Below are positions 1 through 7,590 of a stretch of 64,000 nucleotides of DNA, piece after piece. The notes beneath the pieces are model-generated. The model was not told the DNA's origin. It did not search any database and saw nothing but the letters and a program-made list of their open reading frames with translations. This stretch comes from an uncultured Candidatus Entotheonella sp. Lineage in GTDB: Bacteria > Tectomicrobia > Entotheonellia > Entotheonellales > Entotheonellaceae. Numbering within the stretch: the stretch's first letter is position 1; the number at the start of each line of letters is the position of its first letter. Both the position numbers and the translations under genes were made by a program. The stretch covers positions 1 to 64,000 of the forward strand of contig OX639990.1 in NCBI GenBank assembly GCA_951828535.1, written 5' to 3'.

Positions 1-1
1 G

Positions 2-52
2 GTCGATTTGACCTACTCGCTCCTCGACCCGCGCATCCGGTACAACACCTAG
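2..52 (+). CDS. ABC transporter permease, C-terminal end only (DppB/OppB-like)
   Basis: Only the last 16 codons and a TAG stop are in the window. The residues read DLTYSLLDPRIRY, which is the conserved C-terminal signature of DppB/OppB-type permeases of the peptide/nickel ABC transporter family. The next gene downstream is the partner DppC-like permease, which supports the call. The rest of the gene lies upstream of the window. Confidence 0.75.
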   Translation, partial: VDLTYSLLDPRIRYNT

Positions 53-73
53 CGGCTGCGGGGCCAATAGTTA

Positions 74-102
74 GGCCGGATTAACCGCAAGCGTAATCCG
101 AC
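74..102. repeat. Palindromic GTCGGATTA-type repeat, copy 1
   Basis: An imperfect inverted repeat has arms GCCGGATTA and TAATCCGAC around a short GC-rich loop. The same arms recur at about 20745-20803, at 33510-33535, and split by an insertion sequence at 24715-24735 and 25550-25562. It lies between the two permease genes, so it may be a transcript-processing hairpin or attenuator of the operon. Confidence 0.7.
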
Positions 103-220
103 ATTCCATAGGCGGCCGCCCAGCACTAGGTGCCCTCCCCTCTGGCGGGAGAGAGTTGGGGTGAGGGGGCATGCCGGTGCCATTGGTTTGTCAAACACAC
201 AACGAACAGGAGGGTCCCTG

Positions 221-1174
221 ATGAAGAGCCAGGTGCTGAACGGCGCGGCCAACGGCAGCGCCGCCACCGCGGTGATCGAGCCGGCGGCGGGCCGGTTCGG
301 CAGGCAGGCAGCTCCATCGTCAGAATCGCTGATGGCCCAGACCGCGCGGCGGTTGAAGCGCAGCTACACGGCGCTTTTCGGCCTGGGTATCGTGGTGCTG
401 CTGATCGTGGTGGCGATTTTCGCCGACCTCCTGGCGCCGTACGATCCGGTGGTCAACTCCATGAACGAGATGTTCCAGGCGCCGAGCAGCACCCACTGGC
501 TGGGCACCGACCAGTTCGGGCGCGACATGTTGAGCCGCATTATCCACGGCAGCCGCGTATCCCTGGCCGTCGGGCTGTCCTCCGTGCTGCTGGCCATCTT
601 CGTCGGCGTGCCGCTCGGCATCATCGGCGGCTTCTACGGCGGCAAGACCGACACCCTCATCATGCGCACCATGGACCTCATTCTCGCCTTTCCGGTCTTC
701 CTGCTGGCCATCGTCATCATGATCATGTTCACGCCGACCGCGGGACTGCTCGGTGCCATGAAGGTCATCATGGCCATCGGCATCGTGCGCATCCCCATCT
801 ATGCCCGACTGGTGCGCGGCAGCGTGCTGTCCATCAAGGAAAAGGAATACGTCGAGGCCTGCCACGCCCTCGGCCAGCACGACCCCAAGATTCTGTTGCG
901 GCACATCCTGCCCAATTGCATGGCGCCGATCATCGTCACCGGCACCCTGAGCATCGCCACGGCCATCATCGTGGAAGCCTCCCTCAGCTTCCTGGGTTTG
1001 GGCACCCAGCCGCCAACCCCGAGCTGGGGCTGGGACCTGAAGGCCAACGTCGCCTGGATTCAACAGACCCCGTGGCTGGCGCTCGGCCCGGGCTTCGCCA
1101 TTTTCATTACTGTGCTGGGCTTCAACCTGTTCGGCGACGGCTTGCGCGACGCCCTCGATCCGCGGCTCAAGTAG
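221..1174 (+). CDS. ABC transporter permease, DppC/OppC family
   Basis: Inner-membrane permease subunit of a peptide/opine/nickel-type ABC importer, partner of the DppB-like protein ending at 52. The 317-aa product has an N-terminal membrane helix (YTALFGLGIVVLLIVVAIFADLL region) followed by the family's conserved APYDP segment. Further helices and a typical EAA loop (EYVEACHALG...ILP, about residues 208-230) follow; this loop contacts the ATPase. The segment SLSFLGLGTQPP...WG is diagnostic of DppC. I chose the ATG at 221 because AGGAGGG lies 8 bases before it; an in-frame ATG at 161 lacks such a site. No ATPase gene follows, so ATPases probably lie upstream or elsewhere. The substrate cannot be read from the sequence. 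Confidence 0.9.
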   Translation: MKSQVLNGAANGSAATAVIEPAAGRFGRQAAPSSESLMAQTARRLKRSYTALFGLGIVVLLIVVAIFADLLAPYDPVVNSMNEMFQAPSSTHWLGTDQFGRDMLSRIIHGSRVSLAVGLSSVLLAIFVGVPLGIIGGFYGGKTDTLIMRTMDLILAFPVFLLAIVIMIMFTPTAGLLGAMKVIMAIGIVRIPIYARLVRGSVLSIKEKEYVEACHALGQHDPKILLRHILPNCMAPIIVTGTLSIATAIIVEASLSFLGLGTQPPTPSWGWDLKANVAWIQQTPWLALGPGFAIFITVLGFNLFGDGLRDALDPRLK

Positions 1175-1359
1175 TCGGGATTCACGGCTGCGCGGCTGGT
1201 GGCCTTTGTTTTCTCGTGTCAGCAACCGGGCGATTGGGTTTTTCGGCGTTGATGGACGTCCTGGAAATATGCTCGAACGGATGATGGTCTGACCTCCTGG
1301 CGATGATACTCCCTCACTAATCGTACTCTCTGAACACGTATGAGGAGAGAGACTGCCCA

Positions 1360-1986
1360 ATGGCCATCCCGTTGAAGAGGTTCCCGAAGAATTCGGTAGC
1401 GGCGTACCAGCAGTTCCGAAAGCAGATCAAGTCCGGTGACCTCCTGTTTTGTTCCGGTTCCGGCGTGTTTTCCCGCATGATCCAAGTGGGCACAAAAAGC
1501 ACCTGGAGCCATGTCGGATTTGTGATGCGACTGGACGCCATAGATCGAGTAATGGTGCTGGAGAGTGTTGAACCGCTAGGTGTCCGAACCGTCCCCTTGC
1601 GCAAGTATCTTGTTGACTATGACAGCAGAGGAAATCCTTATCCGGGCGGTGTCGCCATCGCCCGCCACGGCGCATTCGAGGCCACGGCCACCAAGAAAAA
1701 GCTGCGCCGGTTTGGGCAGTTTGCCGCCGATTTGTTCGGCTACCCCTATGACAAGGATGAAATCGTCAAAATCGCCGCTCGCATCGCGGCCTCTTTCCTG
1801 CCTTTCCGTGGAAAGGATAGGAAAGCTCTCAAGCGGGATCGGGAGTATATCTGCTCGGAATATGTGTGGGAATGCTATCGACATCTTGGTATTCGTATCG
1901 AATACGACCCGAAGGGATTCATTGCACCTGCTGACTTCGCCAAGGCAAAAGAGGTGACGCTCCTGGCCGTGCTCAAATCCCCGTAG
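1360..1986 (+). CDS. YiiX/YebB-like permuted papain (NlpC/P60-superfamily) protein
   Basis: The 208-aa product matches the circularly permuted papain-like family (YiiX/YaeF/YebB group), whose members are putative amidases or cysteine peptidases acting on lipids or peptides. The N-terminal part has SGDLLFCSG and then WSHVGFV, giving the catalytic His at about residue 51. The C-terminal part has YICSEYVWECY, giving the catalytic Cys at about residue 163; this His-before-Cys order is the mark of the permuted fold. No signal peptide is visible. A GGAGAGAG ribosome site precedes the ATG. It stands alone, 185 bases after the permease. The substrate is unknown. Confidence 0.7.
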   Translation: MAIPLKRFPKNSVAAYQQFRKQIKSGDLLFCSGSGVFSRMIQVGTKSTWSHVGFVMRLDAIDRVMVLESVEPLGVRTVPLRKYLVDYDSRGNPYPGGVAIARHGAFEATATKKKLRRFGQFAADLFGYPYDKDEIVKIAARIAASFLPFRGKDRKALKRDREYICSEYVWECYRHLGIRIEYDPKGFIAPADFAKAKEVTLLAVLKSP

Positions 1987-1999
1987 ACAGTTCCCGTGA

Positions 2000-2275
2000 A
2001 GTAGTGCGGTGGTAGCGTTCAGGAGGGGTAAGGCTACTGTCCATCCAGACGTGCCTCAAGGGCATCCATCAGCGCCGAATAACTTGATTGCCCAGTTGCC
2101 GACATGTCTGACGCAAGGCAGGATGCCGTTGTCCCCGGGTGTTGCCTTGGGTACTGGCCTTACCTAAAGAACCCTTACGCCACAAGACACCGAAACGCAA
2201 GGGACGCTCAGCCCTGTTGCCGGTCGGCTCAGTCCCGGACCCGTTGAGAAACGCCCACAGCGAAACCCATCTCAC
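2000..2275 (-). pseudogene. Decayed IS66-family transposase C-terminus
   Basis: A minus-strand reading from about 2275 gives SLWAFLNGSGTEPTGNRAERPLR and then VLWRKGSLG...TCRQLG, the conserved end of IS66 transposases (EPTNN-AERALRP-VLWRKGSFG-TCRQQGR). It stops at 2069, and in a shifted frame the rest (ALEARLDGQ, then PYPS) matches the family's last residues (GQPAPSLLP). There is no upstream catalytic core and at least one frameshift, so it is a fossil. It fills the otherwise gene-free stretch 1987-2378, next to a toxin-antitoxin pair. Confidence 0.65.
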
Positions 2276-2378
2276 ACCCTAAGCGCCTCACCAAACGCGC
2301 ATCATCCAGACGCAACTCATAACGCTATGAGACGGCGCGAACGGGCCTGCCATGCCCGCCGTTGACAGCATTCTTGAC

Positions 2379-2945
2379 TCAGGCGGGCTTCCTCACACCT
2401 GGCTTTATAAATCCAGGCGCATTCAGAACACGCCGGTTTTCAGCAGCGACGTAGAACGACAGTTCAATTGCGTAGCCCATAGCCGCCAGCGTGGCCTCCA
2501 GGCGATCGGCTTTCGTCCGATGGTTGGGGTCGAGGATGCGCCGGGCCTCCTTGTGATCGACCTCAAGCGCCTGGGCGAGCTTCGTCGCTGTGACGCCTTG
2601 GTCGCGGGCCACCGTGTAGACGGCGGCCTTCAGGCGACTTGTCGCGTCCGGTGCAACCAGATAGGACTGTCCCTTACGAGGGGAGGGCAAGGGTAGTGCT
2701 CGGCCCTCAAGCATATAGCCGATGAGGGCAGCGCCGAGGCAGTCGACGGCCTCAGAGAGGGCTTCCTCCTTTGTCTTGCCGTCCGTCAAGGCCTCCGGCA
2801 CATCGTGAAACCGCACGACGAAACGTCCCTCCGAGTCCTTGCGAAGGGTGCAGGGATAGGTGAATCGGATTTCCCCCATCAGTTCATCACTCCCCGAAAT
2901 TGTCTTCGATTCTGGCTTTGGCGCAGTATCTACTGGTCTAACCAT
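2379..2945 (-). CDS. hicB: HicB-family antitoxin
   Basis: Antitoxin partner of the HicA toxin encoded just upstream. The 188-aa product has the HicB partial RNase H-like fold: FTYPCTL, then RFVVRFHDVPEALTDGKTKEEAL, then AVDCLGAAL, about residues 25-75. A C-terminal helix-turn-helix (ATKLAQALEVDHKEARRIL, about residues 120-140) probably binds the operon promoter. The ATG at 2945 overlaps the hicA stop by one base (TGATG), so translation is likely coupled. A second in-frame ATG at 2879 also has a good GGGGAG site and would begin exactly at the domain; a shorter product is possible. Confidence 0.85.
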   Translation of the reverse strand: MVRPVDTAPKPESKTISGSDELMGEIRFTYPCTLRKDSEGRFVVRFHDVPEALTDGKTKEEALSEAVDCLGAALIGYMLEGRALPLPSPRKGQSYLVAPDATSRLKAAVYTVARDQGVTATKLAQALEVDHKEARRILDPNHRTKADRLEATLAAMGYAIELSFYVAAENRRVLNAPGFIKPGVRKPA

Positions 2946-3160
2946 CAATCAATATCGTCCCTTTTGAGCCTAAGCTGTCTCAACATCGCACCGAGTAATC
3001 CAGGCCCAATATCCTTACTTCTGTCTTTGACAGTCGTGAACCGGTCGCCGTGGTACAACCGGCCGTGACTGCCCTTTCCATGACCGGCCTCGAAGTGGAC
3101 GGCAATGCCGCGCTTCCGGCCCGTCTTACGTATCGCCTTAATAAATTCATCTGCCTTCAT
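2945..3160 (-). CDS. hicA: HicA-family mRNA interferase toxin
   Basis: A 71-aa dsRNA-binding-like toxin that in this family cleaves mRNA when not bound by HicB. It begins KADEFIKAIRK and carries GKGSHGRLYHGDR, with the family's catalytic His at residue 32; the C-terminal GLLGAMLRQL helix is typical. No Shine-Dalgarno sequence precedes the ATG, and the promoter -10 box ends about nine bases before it, so the transcript may be leaderless. It overlaps hicB by a TGATG. Confidence 0.88.
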   Translation of the reverse strand: MKADEFIKAIRKTGRKRGIAVHFEAGHGKGSHGRLYHGDRFTTVKDRSKDIGPGLLGAMLRQLRLKRDDID

Positions 3161-3168
3161 GGAAAGGG

Positions 3169-3197
3169 AATATAGGACATTATTGTCCGACTATCAA
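3169..3197 (-). promoter_or_regulatory. hicAB promoter with palindromic operator in the spacer
   Basis: On the minus strand there is a -35 box TTGATA (3192-3197), a 17-base spacer and a -10 box TATATT (3169-3174). The spacer holds a perfect palindrome GGACA-TTAT-TGTCC (3175-3188). HicB proteins with a C-terminal DNA-binding domain repress their own promoters, so this is the natural operator. Transcription should start within a few bases of the hicA ATG at 3160. Confidence 0.65.
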
Positions 3198-3395
3198 GCG
3201 CCTGGGAACATATAGCGGTTTTCGCCTGACTATATGGGATGTCTGAAACAAGTAAACCTACCCTCCATCACCTGGTCTCCAATGGACCAGACACGCGAAC
3301 GCACCGCTGTAATAGGCGATTTTCTCCGGCTACTGAATGAAGGCACCGGAGGGTTTAATCGGGGTCGGGTGGTTTTGTAAGGAACAGGAGTAACG

Positions 3396-3740
3396 ATGGA
3401 CACAGGTGGGGAAGTGACCTTCGAGGAATTTCAGCGCCTTCGAATCCATGCGGGCACCATCATCGAGGCGGCGCCGAACCCGCAGGCGAGGGTGCCAGCC
3501 TACGTGCTGCGTATCGACTTCGGGCCGCTTGGGCTGCGAACGAGCTCGGCACAGATCACCCGTCATTACACGCCGCAGGACCTGGTCGGGCGGCAGGTCG
3601 TGGCAGTGCTGAACTTCCCGCTCAAACGGGTGGCAGGCGTCAAGTCCGAGGTGCTGGTGCTCGGCACCGTCAGCGAGGATGAGGGTGTGGTGCTTCTGCA
3701 CCCGTCGTTGCCGGTCGCCAACGGCTCTCCCGTGGCCTGA
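3396..3740 (+). CDS. csaA: CsaA-like tRNA-binding protein
   Basis: A 114-aa protein consisting of one OB-fold tRNA-binding domain of the CsaA/YgjH type. The run FEEFQRLRIHAGTI, then EARVPA-like QARVPAYVLRIDFG, SSAQIT, and NFPLKRVAGVKSEVLVLG follows the B. subtilis CsaA sequence almost motif by motif. CsaA has been described as having export-related chaperone activity and binds tRNA-like RNA. The ATG follows CAGGAG by six bases. It sits between two hicAB modules and appears to be a single gene. Confidence 0.9.
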   Translation: MDTGGEVTFEEFQRLRIHAGTIIEAAPNPQARVPAYVLRIDFGPLGLRTSSAQITRHYTPQDLVGRQVVAVLNFPLKRVAGVKSEVLVLGTVSEDEGVVLLHPSLPVANGSPVA

Positions 3741-3779
3741 TCGTCCATCTCGGCATAGGGAGATGCCGGTGCGAGGGGC

Positions 3780-4187
3780 TTATTTTGCCGTGACGTGCAG
3801 GCGCTGTCCGATGGCTTCCAAGGCGGCGTCCATCTGGTCCAGTCGGGAATGGTGCCCCACATCGAGTACCCGGTCGACCTGTGGCAGATGCCAACCGACA
3901 CGCCGGGCCAACTCGGCTTTTCCGATCCCTTGGGCTTTCATCCCTTGGTAGAGCATGACCTTCACAGCCGTGAGGGTGGGGAGGATAGCGCGGACCTTGC
4001 CTTTGGAAGGCGTGGGAATGACCTGACCCAGGTGAATGCGTGCCGCAATGGCCTCCTGGAGTGCGCTGTCGGCGCGTGCCAGTGCTTCGTCACGATCGTC
4101 CCCGAAGGTCGTGAGTTCCGGGAAGTCAGGGGCGGTGGCGAGGATGGTATTGTCATCTACTTCGAGCTTGATTGGATAGGACAGCAT
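3780..4187 (-). CDS. hicB: HicB-family antitoxin (second module)
   Basis: A 135-aa antitoxin. Residues 1-65 (LSYPIKLEVDDN, PDFPELTTFGDDRDEALARADSAL) form the HicB fold; residues about 85-125 (GIGKAELARRVGWHLPQVDRVLD) are a helix-turn-helix. The ATG at 4185-4187 overlaps the hicA stop in the same TGATG arrangement as the module at 2379-3160. The two HicB proteins differ widely, so this is not a recent duplication. A much longer open frame continues upstream through the toxin region, but it has no family similarity there. Confidence 0.87.
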   Translation of the reverse strand: MLSYPIKLEVDDNTILATAPDFPELTTFGDDRDEALARADSALQEAIAARIHLGQVIPTPSKGKVRAILPTLTAVKVMLYQGMKAQGIGKAELARRVGWHLPQVDRVLDVGHHSRLDQMDAALEAIGQRLHVTAK

Positions 4188-4396
4188 CAGTTCAACCCCA
4201 AATCTTTCTTGATCTTCGCGATGAGCTTTCGGCCGAGCTCTTTGCGAGAACCATGCATCGGCAGTTGCGAGGTGCGACTGCCTAGCCGAACCGTCAGATG
4301 ACCGCTGCCGCCTTGGTGATTTTCGAAGGTGCAGCCATGTTTGCTGAGCCAGCGTCGAAACTCCCGTGCGTTGATGAAGGGGAAGGTACCTAACAC
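4187..4396 (-). CDS. hicA: HicA-family toxin (second module), start codon unusual
   Basis: Residues NAREFRRWLSKHGCTFENH and GSGHLTVRLG...LPMHGSRKELGRKLIAKIKKDLGL are a complete HicA toxin with the catalytic His in GSGH. The family normally starts MNSREFxxWL, but here the codon in that position is ATC (4373-4375). The nearest standard start in frame is GTG at 4394-4396, which adds seven residues and has no ribosome site. Either the GTG is used or translation starts at the ATC on a leaderless transcript. The module is convergent with csaA. Confidence 0.78.
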   Translation of the reverse strand: MLGTFPFINAREFRRWLSKHGCTFENHQGGSGHLTVRLGSRTSQLPMHGSRKELGRKLIAKIKKDLGLN

Positions 4397-4411
4397 TTTT
4401 GTTGACGTCAA
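4383..4411 (-). promoter_or_regulatory. Possible promoter/operator of the second hicAB module
   Basis: TTGACG (4406-4411) and TACCTT (4383-4388) are 17 bases apart on the minus strand. The -35 box lies inside a perfect palindrome TTGACGTCAA (4402-4411). The -10 match is weak. If used, the transcript would start close to the ATC codon where the HicA homology begins. Confidence 0.35.
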
Positions 4412-4470
4412 TACCAATGTCAGGATTCGCAGGAAAGCTGCAGGCCGAGCCCGATGCCGTGAATGTCCCC

Positions 4471-7434
4471 TTATATTTCCCGCCCCCTTTGCACCAGCTC
4501 GTCGAGGTCCCAAGCCACCGGCACGCGCAGGCGGCCTTCGCCTTTACGGTCGAACAGGAGATGGCCGTGGGTGAGGCCGTAGCGGAAGAGGTCGCGGGTG
4601 AGGTCGACGTCTTGCCTACAGTAAGTTTCGATGAGGTCGAGGCGGCCCTCTCTGTACCATTGCAAGGCTTGCAAGCCGTCGGCGGATTTGGGGGTGTTGA
4701 GGGTGGCAGTGCCGAGGGCGTCGAGGCTGAGGCGATAGCCGAGTTGGGCGTGGACGTCGCGCAGGATGTCGAGGGTGTTGAGTTGGCCAAAATCAAAGGG
4801 GGTGTAGCCGCGCAGCACGCTGTAATCGAAGCCGATGACGTTGAAGCCAATCACCAGGTCGGCGCGCTGCAGGTGGCGCAGAAGGGCTTCAACGTCGTCC
4901 TCGAAATAGGTGGTATGGACTTGTTGGTAACTGTCCCAGACGATGCCGAGGGACATGCCCATGAGGTAAGCGCGGTTCCAGCCGCCGACTTCGGCGGCGC
5001 TGCGCTGGGTTTCGAGATCGAACACCACGAGGTGCGGGCCTTGTGGGAGCGGTTCCTCCGGTATGGCTTCGACAACTTCCCAAGCCGCGAAGATGGGTGC
5101 CTCGTCAGCGTCTTCGACGAACGATTGACTGTTGAGATCAAGACGCTCGCGGCCGGTCAGAATGCGCAACAGGTGGATACAGCCCGCCTTGTCGAGCGGC
5201 ACGTTGCCCGCGCCGCAGGTGGGAAAGTGGATGCACGACGGGCAGCCGCGCTCGCAATCGCAGGTTTCGACCAGGTCCAGGGTCATGTCCAGCAGCCGGT
5301 CAAGCATCACAAAGCCTTTCTCGGCCAGGCCGATGCCACCGGGGTAGTAGTCGTAGACGAAGATGGCGCCTTTGCCCAGTTGCGGGTGCAGCGGGTAGCA
5401 GATGCCGCCGACGTCAGTGCGGTTGCTCAACGCCAGAAGCGGGTAGAGCGACTTCATGGCGTGCTCGATGGCGTGGATCGAGCCCATGGTGTGGAAGGCG
5501 TGCCGTTTCAGGTCTTGTTGGTATTGCGGCTCCAATTCCAGCCAGAAGCCGATGGTCTCCAGGTGCTGGACCGGCGATTCCAGTGGATGCTGACTGATCA
5601 TGGCGCCGTCGCGCACGCGAATCTTCTCGTAGCCCACCACCTGGGAGCGCACCTTGAGGCGTCCCAATTTGGACAGAAATCCCGGCATCGGGCGCGAGCG
5701 AAGGGTGTCCAGAATCTCCGTTTCCTTATCGGTTTTGGCACGGGTGTAATACGGCACCTCGACCGCATCGGCGTGGATGTGCCCCTTGGCCGGGTCGCGT
5801 CCGGTGATGAGGTACTGGCGGCCGCGATGCAGGTAGACGGCGCCGTCGTGACACTCGCCGTATACCTGCCCGCCGCTCACTGTGCCGATGGGCGCCCCGG
5901 TGCTGCGGTCGTACAGGGTCCACGATGCGCCGATGCTGCGCAAATTGACCCGGCGGTGCGGCTGCTTGCGGGCGGCGTGCCAAGTGTCGCCGTCGGCGCT
6001 CTGCAGGAGCACGCCGTCGCGCACCAACTCGTCTACCGCCGTCCGCCAACCGGGGATCGCATACTCGGGCTCGTGGCGGCTCAACGGCGTCTCGCGGGCG
6101 GCGCACGCCAGGTGGTCCTTGAGGATGTAGACGTTGGCCGGATCCACGACGGCGTCCTCGACGCTGCGCCCGAGGAAGTGTTCAGGGTATTTGATGAGGA
6201 ACTGATCGAGAGCGTCCCGCCCGGCGATGAGGATGATCAACGCCTCGCGTCCGCCGCGCCCAACCCGCCCGGCACGCTGCCAGGTATTGACGATAGAGCC
6301 GGGGTAACCGACGAGAATGCACACGTCCAGGTTTCCGATGTCGATGCCCAGTTCCAGGGCCGAGGTAGACACGACGCCCAGCAACTCGCCCGAATGCAGG
6401 GCGGCTTCGATCTGGCGCCGCTCCTCGGGTAGGTAGCCGGCGCGGTACGAGGAGATGACCTCGCGCAACTCGGGATGCCGCTGGGTTGCCGAGCGGTAGA
6501 TGAGCTCGGTGATTACCCGTGCCCGCGTGAAGACGATGGTGCGCAGCCCGTTCGTCACGTTCATCCGCAGCAGGCGCGCGGCCAGGACCTGCGGGCTTTC
6601 GGGCGGATTGACGAACACCACGTGCCGCGCCGCAGCCGGGGCGCCATTGTCGGAGACGGTGTGAAACGGCCGGTTCACCAGGGTGCTGGCCAGATACCCG
6701 GGATTGCCGATGGTGGCTGAACTGGTCATGTACACCGGCCGGCTGCCATACGCGGCACACAGGCGGTTCAGCCGTCGCAGCAGGTGCAGTACGTGGGTGC
6801 CGAACACCCCGCTGTAGGTGTGCAATTCGTCAATCACCACGTAGCGCAGCCGCGCAAAGAACCCTGCCCATGCCTCGTGGAAGCCCAGCAGACCGGCGTG
6901 CAGCATATCCGGTGTGGTGATGAGCACGTTCGGCGGCGCGCCGCGAATCTGTCGGCGCCGATGCGTCGGGGTGTCGCCGTCGTAGATCTCGACGCTGAGG
7001 CCGCGGCCAAGGCGCTGCAGCAGGCTTTGCAGTTCGTCGTGCTGATCCTGCACCAGGGCCTTGAGCGGGAAGATATAGAGCGCGTGCGCGTCGGGGTTCT
7101 CCAGCAACGTGGTGATGACCGGCACGTTGTAGACCAGGGTCTTGCCGCTGGCCGTCGGCGTCGCCACCACGACGTTCTCGCCGTCCAGCGCCTTGCCGAT
7201 GCCCTCGGCCTGATGGCTGTAAAGGGACGTCACCCCGGCGGCCTGTAGGATGTCCGCCACCGCCGGCGGGAAACGTCGCAGCGGCGGCGCCAGCCGGCGG
7301 GGCCGCGCCGCAAGCGTGGTGTGGTGCACGACGGCGTCCATCAGCACGTGGGTCTTGAGGAATTCGACGTAATTGGCTATCGAGCCGGTCGGGGGCGCCG
7401 GGGCCGACATTTCCGGTAGATGCCTGTCGCTCAT
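4471..7434 (-). CDS. MrfA/YprA-like DEAD/DEAH helicase fused to a DEDD exonuclease domain
   Basis: A 987-aa DNA helicase-nuclease. Residues 60-440 hold a superfamily 2 helicase: SHQAEGI Q-motif, Walker A ATPTASGKT (91-99), DELH (202-205), SSAT, and the second RecA lobe with ALELGIDIG and GRVGRGG. The middle carries the DUF1998-type zinc-binding region with CDCERGCPSC...C typical of MrfA (YprA). From about residue 802 a three-exonuclease-motif domain follows: DLE (806-808), N865...D870, and Y938...D942, as in MrfB/YprB. In B. subtilis MrfA and MrfB are separate proteins that excise mitomycin C adducts, so this polypeptide may combine both. GAGGA lies before the ATG. It is divergent from the gene at 7591. 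Confidence 0.85.
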   Translation of the reverse strand: MSDRHLPEMSAPAPPTGSIANYVEFLKTHVLMDAVVHHTTLAARPRRLAPPLRRFPPAVADILQAAGVTSLYSHQAEGIGKALDGENVVVATPTASGKTLVYNVPVITTLLENPDAHALYIFPLKALVQDQHDELQSLLQRLGRGLSVEIYDGDTPTHRRRQIRGAPPNVLITTPDMLHAGLLGFHEAWAGFFARLRYVVIDELHTYSGVFGTHVLHLLRRLNRLCAAYGSRPVYMTSSATIGNPGYLASTLVNRPFHTVSDNGAPAAARHVVFVNPPESPQVLAARLLRMNVTNGLRTIVFTRARVITELIYRSATQRHPELREVISSYRAGYLPEERRQIEAALHSGELLGVVSTSALELGIDIGNLDVCILVGYPGSIVNTWQRAGRVGRGGREALIILIAGRDALDQFLIKYPEHFLGRSVEDAVVDPANVYILKDHLACAARETPLSRHEPEYAIPGWRTAVDELVRDGVLLQSADGDTWHAARKQPHRRVNLRSIGASWTLYDRSTGAPIGTVSGGQVYGECHDGAVYLHRGRQYLITGRDPAKGHIHADAVEVPYYTRAKTDKETEILDTLRSRPMPGFLSKLGRLKVRSQVVGYEKIRVRDGAMISQHPLESPVQHLETIGFWLELEPQYQQDLKRHAFHTMGSIHAIEHAMKSLYPLLALSNRTDVGGICYPLHPQLGKGAIFVYDYYPGGIGLAEKGFVMLDRLLDMTLDLVETCDCERGCPSCIHFPTCGAGNVPLDKAGCIHLLRILTGRERLDLNSQSFVEDADEAPIFAAWEVVEAIPEEPLPQGPHLVVFDLETQRSAAEVGGWNRAYLMGMSLGIVWDSYQQVHTTYFEDDVEALLRHLQRADLVIGFNVIGFDYSVLRGYTPFDFGQLNTLDILRDVHAQLGYRLSLDALGTATLNTPKSADGLQALQWYREGRLDLIETYCRQDVDLTRDLFRYGLTHGHLLFDRKGEGRLRVPVAWDLDELVQRGREI

Positions 7435-7590
7435 CTCAGTTCCTCACGCGCCTACGGTGGACTGATCTGGAAAGGCTCTCAGCCTACCGCCTTACTTCCG
7501 TTGGGGCAATATGCTAGTCTTTCGTCCTGGGCCGCAGCGGCCCGCGGCGCACGTCGCCAGTGATGCAAACATACGAAGGAGAAAAGAGAG

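Noticed and set aside
3780-4850. A 356-codon HicB starting at 4850
   Set aside because: Only the last 135 residues match HicB; the rest overlaps hicA and the helicase in the wrong frame.
4399-6432. A 677-codon open frame on the plus strand opposite the helicase-exonuclease gene
   Set aside because: It is antisense to a protein with clear conserved motifs, reads as low-complexity Val/Ala/Glu-rich residues, and is a by-product of GC-rich third positions.
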